From Apostichopus japonicus (lineage: Eukaryota; Echinodermata; Holothuroidea; Aspidochirotida; Stichopodidae), in contig NC_092567.1 in the NCBI RefSeq assembly GCF_037975245.1, positions 1,585,714 through 1,649,713 on the forward strand: 64,000 nucleotides of DNA, written 5' to 3'. The notes beneath the pieces are model-generated. The model was not told the origin of the DNA. It worked only from the letters and a program-made list of their open reading frames with translations, and searched no databases. Within the stretch, counting starts at the first letter, position 1; each line of letters begins with the position of its first letter. The position numbers and the translations under genes are program-made. Below are positions 1-11,400 of the stretch, piece by piece.

Positions 1-280
1 ATATCTGGACCACAGGTTTAGTATTCTTTACTGTTAGAGCCAATAGTCTCGTGCGGACAACATAAGTCAAAGTTTTAAAACATTTTAATACTGTAACTTC
101 AAAAGATCAAGAACCCTGTTGTTTCCTTTGACGGTCAAAGTGCGGCCTTGTCAACAGAAAGCATGAAAGCATTGCAAACATCTCCACATGAGTGCAAGAC
201 CATCGCTGGCCATGTGAATTCAGAAATGGTCAAAACCTAAAATCGTGTCTATAGTGTTACATTAAGATGTATTCAAACAT
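1..280. other. left flank of the large transposon, no gene seen
   Basis: No open reading frame, RNA gene or repeat could be recognised here. The stretch ends in a (TA)n microsatellite at about 281-302 that directly abuts the transposon terminus. Confidence 0.5.
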
Positions 281-302
281 GTTTGAATATATATATATAT
301 AT

Positions 303-338
303 ACTCTCTTAAATTCTTAGACTGAAATTTCAGTCTAA
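303..338. repeat. left terminal inverted repeat
   Basis: Thirty-six bases identical to the reverse complement of 16422-16457. It consists of a 14-bp outer block and a 22-bp perfect palindrome built on GACTGAAATTTCAGTC. A second copy of the palindrome follows immediately at about 340-359. Confidence 0.9.
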
Positions 339-620
339 TAGACTGAAATTTCAGTCTAAGAGCGGACGAACTGAGGGACCAGTTCCTTCAGACTGAAATT
401 CAGTCTAAGGAAGGACTGAAAATTTTCAGTCTGTAAAACGACTGATTTTTAGTCCAGCTAGACTGAATAATTTCAGTGTAACAGGACTGAAAGTTACTCT
501 TTCTTACACTGAAATTAAGCCAAATTAGATTAGAATCCAGCCTATAAGGTTTGAATAATTTTATTCAATTAGACTTTAAAGAAAAGTGGCTAGACTGAAT
601 ATCGTCATTTTATACTTTTA
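339..620. repeat. left subterminal ACTGAAAT repeat array
   Basis: Repeated direct and inverted copies of (A)GACTGAAAT / ATTTCAGTC(T), complete and degraded, for example around 390-410, 414-432, 448-477 and 484-515. By analogy with CACTA elements these are the likely binding sites for an element-encoded protein. Binding is inference. Confidence 0.7.
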
Positions 621-1372
621 ATTCAGGGATTAATAATCCAATAGGCAAGTCAAAAGACTACCCAAAAACACTAAATTGGGACGATTTCAGTTCATCATCT
701 TAGACTCCGCTCTCCAGGCAGATTAAAGGAATATTCCTGTAGAATTGTAAATATTCATATATGGAGTATAATTTTAGACACAAACTGGTTAAAAAGGCAG
801 GGTGATACCTCTTTTGGTTCAATAGTTACATATTTTTAACTTATATTTTGCTTTAACTATGAAAATAAGAAAACAAAACACCTGTTAAAAGTTTAAAAAC
901 TGTATTACAACTTTATTTATTTTCTTGGATACATTTAAGAAAATTTATAAACAAATAAAAAAAAAGTGCAAAAGGTAAGTTTGTTTGCTTGGGTTTTATT
1001 TATGATATCTTAGGTTATTAATAATTAGGTTACTAATAAGGGTTATTCAAATTTTAAGTCCAAACATTAAAGTTGCAATTCCGGTGCCGACCATTTGACA
1101 CGCAAACTCTTTAAATGTGGTCAAGTTTACCAGAAATGTATAATTTGACCATAACTTTTTTATTTAGTGTCCTAAAACTCTAAGGCTTGAAACATTCATT
1201 GTTATGTTTTAATTTAGATTCATTCTTTTAAGTGAAACCAATATGTAGCAGTTGTTGCAAATATAATAACAACCCGAACCAATTATGACAGGGCAAGTTC
1301 CCCAATTATACAGATATTGGTACAACGAAATTTAAAATATAAAACCCTAATTGTATTTAAAGAACAAATTAT

Positions 1373-1535
1373 GGCAAAGGCCACTTGGAAAGTGACCAAC
1401 AATGAACGGATGCTGGCATAGGCCACTTGGAAAGTGACCGGCAATAGATGAATACTGGCAAACGCCACTTGGAAAGTGACTGGCAATGGACAAATACTGG
1501 AAAAGGCCATTTGGCAAAGTGACTGACAATGAATG
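1373..1535. repeat. short minisatellite, about 4 copies
   Basis: Four imperfect copies of a 45-50-bp unit centred on GCCACTTGGAAAGTGAC, which is itself a near-palindrome. The small reading frames over it on the minus strand are periodic by-products of the repeat. Confidence 0.7.
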
Positions 1536-1654
1536 GATTACAATTGACAGCTTACATATTACAACCAACTTACGTACAGAGAATGCAATTTTCGAAATAA
1601 AAAGTTAAGTATAAAAACAACTGAAATATTTCTCATACATGTTATACTGTAAGG

Positions 1655-2048
1655 CAGGGTTGTCCAACCTTTTGCAGAGGAGGGCCACATGGAATGATTA
1701 TGAAGAAGGAGGGGGCCGCACAAACCCTACGCTCGATATTTTGCCCGAAGCCCAAGGCAGCAAACTGTGAGCACTGCGCGCGGATCGCACTGATTTATTT
1801 TCCTTCCTGATAAAACAGATGAATAAAGTCCAGCCCCCCCCCCCCTCCGTTGAGAGAGTGTCACACAAACTGACATGTATGCAGTTTTTTGGACCCAGAA
1901 GGTTCGAATGACTGATTAAATAGCTTCAAATTGTTATCAATAAATTTGCTCACTAAAATTTCGCATCGTAGAGCATCTCTGACGGGCCGGACGCAACCCT
2001 GCGGCGGGCCCGACTGTGGCCCGCGGGCCGTTATAAGGTTATACCCTG
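1655..2048. mobile_element. hAT-like MITE (394 bp)
   Basis: Begins CAGGGTTGTCCAACCTT and ends AAGGTTATACCCTG, giving imperfect inverted termini with the CAGGG start common in hAT elements. The flanking octamers CTGTAAGG and TTATAAGG match at six of eight positions, consistent with an old 8-bp target duplication. The interior is GC-rich with no coding capacity. It lies inside the large transposon, downstream of the SAM gene's last exon. Confidence 0.7.
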
Positions 2049-2447
2049 TTATAAGGTAAATGCATGCATCGCAAGAAGGTAAGAGTTGGAAAGACGTTGA
2101 AGCTTAATGTTGGTCCTTTCCACACCACCCTTCTTCCAAACTCCAACCTCTTGCCAACCCCCACATTTTTTAAACTCCCAACCTTTCCACCTACCCTTCA
2201 GGGTTTTCATTTCTGCTGCTTATTCCCAACCCCATCTCTTCCCAACCCACACCATTCTGACACCCATTTCTCGTAATTGAACCATTTTTGGAAACTGTCC
2301 GACTGGATTACAATTCAGAATTGTACCAAACTAAGTTATAATACTGATAGTACTGGTGCTTACATAAACAAAATAATTGTTTACATGACCCAAAATCAAA
2401 ATAAAATACAGCATACAAATAAACACTTGCAACACCACTCTAAAAAG

Positions 2448-5400
2448 CTACTTAGGAGAAATTAGTTTAATGTTAGATGCCAAGCTACGCAATGGTGCCT
2501 TTACTGACGTAGCAGGAATCACTCCATATAAAAAGGCAGCTAAAAATTCCCAAAATTGAAGAAGTGCCAAAGCATAATGCACATTAAAAGCATAATGTGC
2601 TTTAAATAACCTATCCACAGCCTGTATGAGATTGGTTCCTGCAGGAATTGGAATTCTATCCACCACAATGAAGAACTGCGACGGATTTAGGGCAGGACCG
2701 AGTGAAAGTATGTACGGTTGTACATACTTTTCATCTTTTCCGGCAGTAGTAGCATCAATACTCGTGCCAAGCTAGGAAGAAATGACAAAAAAAATATGTA
2801 TATTTCACTCCATACTATTAAATTCACATCTGAACATTAAGCAAACTGCCAATCAGATTTTTCCATGACACTTCCAGTTTATTCATACTAGAAGAAAATT
2901 TCACACATACTAAACTTCTTACATGATCTCCCTAGAATGTCACTAAAAATTCACAAACCCTGGACAGACAACTTTACAAAATTGGTTATAACAGCCCTGG
3001 ACAGACTGACAGAGTCTACCTTCAGTATCAATAACTGTATATCTCAAACACCTGAAGGGTTCATAAGTCAACCGTTTTCCATCTCTATCTTTGTTATTCC
3101 TTACTAATAATGGCATAAATAATATTGGTTGGCTTTACATTTAAAACCATTTACACCAGACAAACTTTTTCCATCTTGTTTAGCCCAGTAAATTTTGTAA
3201 AACCATAACTTTTCCATTAAATGCAGGGGTGTTTATATGGCTTTGAGCATTTATAAGGGAATATGCAGTATATTGTCATAAAATACTCACAGGTTTGTTC
3301 TGAAGGAAGTACAACAGTGCCCCTGCTCTGCTAGTGGACTGCTGCTTCTGTTTTAACATTGTCACTGACCTGTGCAGTATATATATCAATGTATATAAAG
3401 CACACATATCCTCTGAAAAGAAAATTGAGTTTGAAGTTTTAAACATAACCTCGAAGGCATAGTCTGTGGTTAATTAAATGCAATAAATCATAGTACAAGT
3501 TAATTTGAACAAATGGCACAATTCCATAAATAACCCTTTTAAATAAAATCCAGATAAGTTATACATCCAAATAAATATAAAATTCTGTATTACACAAACT
3601 ACAAAGTAATTGATATATTGATTTTTTAAAGTTATGGTTCATTGCATAATTTGCCCAAATTGAGAATAAGAATAAAATTGAGAACTTTACAGCCTCTTAC
3701 CAAGGGGAAATGCCCAAAACACTTTATATGTGATCACTATTTGATTGGTTAGCTAGAAAAAGGCATACAAAGAAAACTTTGAAATATGATAGCTATACTA
3801 ATTTAACTTACTACTATCAGTTTCCTCAAAAGCATCAATCATATTCGCAATAGCTGGTGAGGTTTTCTTTCCTACTTCTATGACGCGGTCTCTGTATCCA
3901 GCCCACTTTGTAATGAAGTTATCGCTGGATTCCGCAAACATTAATCGAAACTCCTCGTTAATCTGGAAGAAATGTAAACATTTAATTACTGCAAATCAGA
4001 ATGCTAGGAGATTTTTCTAGTATCACAATTATGAAACTTACCACATCAAATCTGAATATTGCTTCTCCAGTTATCTATTGATTGCAGTGGCGTAGGAAGG
4101 TACTTTTGAGTGGGGGGGGGGGGCTGAAGACTGATGGCCGACCTGGGGGAGGGGTCTAAGGGGAGGGGGCTCCCCCTCCCCTTTGGATTTTTTTAGCATT
4201 TCCAGGTGGCCTCAGATGCAATTTGGTGCAATATAGCACACTTCAACACCCACTCCATTTTTACAAAAATTTTGCATTTTCACCTGGCCTTAGATGCAAT
4301 TTGGTGCTCCAAATGAGATTTTTTTTCTCATTTGGAAATGAAAAAGGGGTATTCTGACTTGCGAAGCGGGGGGGCGGAATGATACTTCCGCCCCCCCCCC
4401 ATATTTTTCACTGGGGGGGCTGGCGCCCCCCAGCCCCCCGGTTCCTATGCCCTTGATTGATTGTATAGAAGATTATAATTATTAGAAATGCTTGATATAG
4501 CGCAATATACCAAAACCGGTCTCAATGAGCTTTACAATTAAAATTTAATACCAGTATAGTCAGGCGATACAGTCAGGAACCTGGGGGCGCACAACAACAA
4601 CCTTAACCAGGGGACGGACGAGAAAGATGGGGAAATGAATGAAAACTGCCTTTTCACACTTCTCTTCGCGAATAGTGTTCACTGAAAAAATAAACTAGTC
4701 AATATTGCCACGGACTAACGTTAAATTAGTCTTTAACGTTAGTCAATGCACCAGGACTAGCAAAAATCTTCGTTTCATCGCTGCTTCTTAGTTAGTTTAC
4801 ACTGACTAAGGAAAATATAATCGCAGCTTAGTCGGTGGCGACGGACTAAGGTATTTTAACCCATGGACTAAGAACGATACGGACACCCGATTTACGCCAT
4901 AATCGTAGCTTAGTCGGTGTCTACGGACTAATGTATTTTAACCCAATTCGATTCACTTCAATTTGGAAACCGTGAGGCAACGGCAGCTTGCTGGGCTTGG
5001 CATAGTTTCATACGATCACTCTAAGCAACTTTCAACCGTAAATCACCCAAGAAGGTCTTTAGAAGAATGGAGGTATTAACTGCATCATCGGTCTACCTGT
5101 TATTCCTTTATAACTAGAAGGTAAAATTAAAGTTAATTGTTAGGCCACTGGCACTAGTACTGTATTATGGTTAGTGTAACGCTACCGTTGTCACGTTGGC
5201 GTTTCGCAATACACAAGTGCAATGACAATGAGTAGCCTATAGGCTTCTACTGGGTACTGCAGTGCATTCTCAACACTAAAGTGTGCATTCTAAACACCAA
5301 TTAACAATGTGTTATGTGTGTATTGGGCTAGATTGAACAGTGGCACATAATCTTCTAATTTATTCCCAAACAAATGCTGGAACTATAAGGCTCAATAGTT

Positions 5401-8400
5401 TATTTGAAGTCTACACTCATTTGGTAAAGATTTCCTGTAATTTCCCATGTGAATCTAAATGGGTAGGCTTTGTGATATTGAATAAGCAAGGCTAGACCTT
5501 CAAACGTACAGTCACAGTCGGCTGAACACATGTTGCGACATTCCTTCACGGTCGACTTGCTTACTGTAAGAAGTATTAACCGTTTTTTTTTCTCAGGAAA
5601 GCTTGATAGTCTGAAGTTATTATAACATGTGCTTTTAGTATACTGCCAAAAGAGTAAGTTGCTGTATTTGTATTGATATTTTATGTAGAAGTAACGGAAA
5701 ATTTAGTACGTTTAGTTTGGTCTAATTGCACGTTTTTTTACTGTCCAATGTAGTGCAGGGTTCACTTGCGCGAATTCAAATTATTCTGTTTATGTGTATG
5801 TATATGCATCGATTCTTAGATTTCTTAGATAATTATGCCCATCAGTTGTATCTGAAGCCCTAACCAACATTTTCCAGTAGGTTTCAAGTGGTTACCTCAT
5901 GAGCTGACCTAGGTCAGCCTTGAGGGGTCAAATATAGATCACTGGCAGGGGTACCCCACCACCAATAATTACTGGCAATGGCCATTTGTTGCTCTTGGGG
6001 CCATACCTGACATATTGTACTTACTTTGATGTGTTACCATGACAACTGATCTAGGTTAGCTATCAGGTGACTTTAAAATTGCTCTCCCAGCCACACCCAC
6101 CACAGTCGGTTTGCCAGTCGTCTGGTTTCATATACAGGAATGCACTGTGAACATTGTGATGTACAAGGCAATTGGTTACCTTCCCAGCTAACCAAACCCT
6201 CTGGGATCCCGGTCTATTGGGATCATTATTATCATGATTAACATAATTATTAAGTTTTGAGAAATAACTTGGTGTTATGCTGTGCAAAGCTAATAATAAT
6301 TTGGTAAAGCTGCTATTCCTGGCTTATAATTTGAGGGACCTAGATTTAAATGTATACCTCCCAATATGTTATAAAATTTTAAGGTAAATGTATGTTTATG
6401 ATAATGTGAGTTATCATGTGCTATATCTGTATCTCTGCTTACACGTATATCATATTTTCTGTTCACAGGTCAATAATGGTGCAGATTTTGGCTTCCTGAA
6501 GACAAGTGGGAGGCCATTTGTAGTTAAGAGAAACACTCTTTGTTCGTGAAGACTTAACTGGTGTCGATTTGGGGTACCACTTTAAAAGGAAAGTCATGAG
6601 GAACCCTTGCCCAAGATCCAACTTTGCATTATTGTGCAGTGCTATACTTTTGCAATTCATGTTTGATCCATTAACTTGTCTTAACTTTGTTGGAAAAAAA
6701 CTCAGATTTTCAGATTTTATTTACAGTGATTTCTTCTCTATCTGTCGAAAGTCAGCCTTTTGTAGACATCAGAAGTTTTATCAGAAATAAATACTGCCAA
6801 CGTACACATTATTTGTGTTTCTTCTTCTCTCTTTTCTTTCAGTGATGCTAGTCAGTGAAACTAGTCGGGTTTAATTCTTTCAGTGAATCTAGTCGGTGCA
6901 ACTAGTCAGTCGATACGGACTAAGAAAGGTTAGTCGGGAGAGGCACCATCCTGACTAATGTAAAACCTGCTATAAACTAGTCGGTGGCTCATATAAATTA
7001 GTCGGTAAAGACCGACTAATGTCACCAACTAATGTAACTGACTAATATACATTTACCGCCTAAGAAATTGTTGATCGACTAAGCTGACGGACTAAGATGA
7101 CCGACTAAGAAATCCAACTGACTAAGGAATAAATTAGTCGGTATAGCAACTGACCAAGGCTATGTTAGTCGGGAGAGGCACCAGATGGACTAACGTTATG
7201 TTAGTCGGTGAACCAATTTAAGTTTTCAGTGTTCAGAGAACCAGACATGGGTGACTCCCATGCAGGCAGCCAGGTACATCATGTCATGTAACACTTGCTT
7301 TTCCTGTCAATTGTGAAAAATGGACAATGGTTCGTAGGGCTGGCATTTTTGACAAGACATCTAAAAACTGAAACTTACCAAATTAGGCATATCCTGAAAT
7401 CTGGGAAACTTCTGTAAAATTTCCGTAATTGTCTTACTGCCTGATTCCATCCACTGCCTTCTGTAGTGGTGAGTGTCCTTAAAGAAGTTGAGATGCTTAG
7501 ATGGATTCTCACTAGGAACTGAGTATTTCATCCAATTAACCTAAACAATCAAATATAATTATAAAATCAGGTTACAATTTGTTACACCAGTGGTTGCCCT
7601 ACTGCAACATCAATCACAGTTGGGCTTCACTACTACATCAATTATGAAGAGTCAATAGTACCACTGCCTCATCAACGGATCAATAAGAATTGCTCTCACT
7701 GCTCCATCAATCAGACTTGGTCTTACTGCTCCATCAAGCACAGTTGGTCTCATGGAAAACATTTAACAAGGGGGCTTTAATATAAACTCAGAACCTGCAT
7801 TATCATGAAAAATTTATAAATTTACTTCGTTCCCCACTTACCTGTCTCCCCACAACCTATGCACCGCATTCTACCGTGTCTAGAATGCCCTGGTAATCTT
7901 TTAACACTGTACACCCTCACTGGCCCTAATGGCCTCTCTTCATTTTTCTACCCACAAAGTGTCTCACTGTGTTTTTCGGAGTTAGAAAAATTTATAATTA
8001 TAATTTTTCATTTTGTCCATAAATATTGGCATTCTTTGGTGCTTATAATTTACTTTTCTCTAATTTACTCCAATTTTCCTAATTTCCTAAACTTACCTAT
8101 TGGCACCTTTCCATTCGGACTATCGTGGTGCCGTTAAACTTTGCCGTTAAACTCCGAACAAACAAACATAATTTAAAGGAATTTGAAATTTGTCTCAGTA
8201 ATGCCTCGAATTTTTCTTTGTTTCTGCCTTAATGTTAAGTGCTGCCAAACCAATAGATATACCAGTAACTTTATTCATACCAATTTTTTTAATACTGATA
8301 AACCTAAAACATCAAAAATTCTTTACATGATAAACAATTTGATAAAATATCTACCTTATCCATGATTTCATCCGTCTCTTCAGCAAGAGAATGACCAGGC

Positions 8401-11400
8401 CCATCTGGATTAGATGCAGATACAAGACCTTTTCGTTGCCGCATATGGTCAGCTTGCGGTTTAGTTGAGCGGATATTTTTGAGTCTATACTCGAGGAATC
8501 CCTGCCCATTGCTGTAATAATGCTCCTGTAACAAAATATATTTATATTCTAATATTAGGGATGCACCAGAACCAGATTTTTAAGTTCCGGTCGGAACCAG
8601 AACTAGCGGAACTGGAACTTTTTACATTTGTTAGTTAGAGTGAAATATGTATGACTGATTTAACTGTAAAATATTGAGAAACATGTCTAAAACAATATCA
8701 GTCATGTCACTATGTGCATTGAAACATGATTTTCAAACCATTTTTCAATATAATTATCCTTAAGTTAGTGCATACAGTACACTTGATTAGACACTTTCAC
8801 TATTGACAGCAAGTTTGTCTCGACTGCAAAGAAGGAACAAATCATACATCACTCTGCGGCCGTTGTCGTAGGCGTCAACAAAAGGTTAACCTTGACTTTA
8901 ACCTTGGGTTAGCAAATATGCTAAAAAATAAATAAACAAGCAGCTTGTTATTATTTATACCGATGATGTTGCTAAGGCCTACCCTTTCATTTAATATTGT
9001 CGATGAGTGGGGACGTTTTAAGAGGAATGACGTCGTCTTAAAAGAGAATAATGTTACATAATATTCACATTAGTTAACTGAAATATTGCTATTTTTAACC
9101 TATTTATTACTTTCTTGGTTTTGGTGGTTCCGGCCAGAACCACAAAAAATTCCAGCCAGAGCCAGAAATTTAAAAAATGGCGAGTTCTACTGCATCCTAA
9201 TTTTAAGAAGCTTGATAAGCACCTTTCGGCACACTGACAAATTCATGCAGGGTATTTACACTAGTAACTTTGGTAAAAGATTTATCAGCCAAAACAGTAC
9301 ATAACCATGGCTTTACAAAAATATGCTACGATGCATTTTTGTAATTGCAGTAAAATGAACACACACAGAAAGTATATAAACTTTAATATTGAAAGGCTGT
9401 TTATAAATATGCATAACTAGAATTAAGAATTTCCTATTATGGGGTTAGAACAAACTGGATTACGGTCAAATAAAATGTTTATAGTACTTACATGCCCTTT
9501 CATTCCTGGTGTTGTGTCTTGCAGGGTGGGGAATACCGTCACAATCTCCATGGCAAGAGTGGTTTTTTGGTTAGTTGTTGGATACCTTTAAATGTGAAAT
9601 ATATTATTGTTGTATTAAACATTTAGTGATGGGAAAACAAATAGACAAAGGTAGTTCAGATTTCGTGTTTACAAGCTCTATAGCCAAAATCACGTTAAGC
9701 CCGCCCACTATGCATTTGAATGAGATTCAACATTTTTACACCATATTTCAATCAGATTGGTTATGTTAAACCAGTTATGTTAAACCCCGTCCCTTCATTA
9801 ATATGCATGACATCATGACCAGTTATGTTAAACCCCGCCCCTTCATTAATATGCATGACATCATTACCAAAAAACAATAGGGCACATTTTCAAATGGCCT
9901 CTCTCTGTATAACAACACATGAACCAGATCTAGAGATATCGTGTTTACAAGCTAGGCATAACATACTTACACATGAGGGATAGGTTTCTGATGGTGATAG
10001 CATCTGAACCAAAAAACTAAACATTTAATATACACAAATGAGATCAACATAAAGCAATGGACTACAACAAAATACGTACAAACCACATTTCTCGACTAGA
10101 CAACCCACTGCTATGCGCACAAGAATGCGTCGTTGACGGGTGGAAAGAACCTTGTTAGTTTCCAAAACCTGTGCTACCTCTTTGCCCTCAGAATGCTTGG
10201 TGATGGTCTCTTTGAAACCAAAGTTCTGAAAAAATTATGGTAAACAATTAGAAACTACTGGATCATACACTACTCAGTGTTTCTCCACTTGCGGCACATG
10301 CACCACTTGTGGCACATTGAGGATCCCAAAGTGGCGCAATGAACTTTGTCAAGCAAACAAATAATCGCTTCAGAATAAGAAGGAAAAAATGAAGAATAGA
10401 AAGTAAACCAGTTAAGTACAAATTTAAGAGCTCAATACACGTAATCTGATCACGTGCCACGCGACCGGTGCGACTACAGGACCAAAATGTTTTCTAGATG
10501 GGTAATTGCATAAGTATATAGAAGAGGGGTGCAGGGTAAAGTGACTCAACTACTGTAGAGCTGAGAATTAGGCTATTTTTCTGGCAAAAGTTGCTGCAGT
10601 TACCTGCTAATAAAATAATACATATCTAGCAGTACTTACTGTTATAGTAGCAGAGCTGTAACTGGCATTAAACTCTGAACACCCTTTTGACATATCACTT
10701 CTCTGCTTACATGGGGTTGATGATGAATTTGGAGAAAAGTCTTCTGGGGTCACAAGTGTGTCACTGTCTGATGCAGTAGAGGAACTCTGTTAACAAAATT
10801 GCAATGTTTGGTAAATATAATTTAAAAACAAAATAATATAAATTAAAATACATGTATGCCACAATGTAGAACTATACAACTAAATAGAGGTGATCAAACA
10901 GAATGATGAGAATTGTGAATTATGCATTTTCTAAACAACATTTGTTTTAAGTACCATTACAGTTTTAGTCTTGAACATACACAAATGAACTTACCAAAGA
11001 CGATTCAGTGTTATCATCAATACATAGTTGCCTGATGAGAATGTGCAGCTTTCTTCGCACCCCAAAGGAAGTTACTCCCACTTCACGTAGGTCTGCTTCG
11101 ACCATGGTCTTCAACACTTCTATGTCAACATCATTATCTAATAAAGTAAGAAAAAAATACTGAAATAAGGTAAAGAGAGGATAAAAGGAAGAGCTTAAAT
11201 TAGATTTTCAAGACCACAATTAAAAAGAATGCATAATATGGGGAGAGGGAAATTTCCTGAGAAGATGTTATTTATAGAATCACGAAAATGTAAAGCATTC
11301 TCTGTAGTCTGCATAAAGAGGACAGATAAGGAAATAATTGACCGACAACATGGAGCTACTGCACGTGCACACATATGAGGGTACCAAGAAGTACACCTTA

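Noticed and set aside
1283..1568. Minus-strand frames with repeated VTFQVA / HFPSG units as a repeat protein
   Set aside because: They simply translate the minisatellite at 1373-1535; no start context, splice sites or family.
9971..9987. 17-nt microexon (TTTCTGATGG-side acceptor, GTAAGT donor) encoding ETYPSC for the SAM gene
   Set aside because: Perfect-looking sites, but inserting it puts a stop into the next exon in either phase. Direct joining of 10225-10080 to 9585-9492 gives the expected G-x-YP motif in frame.
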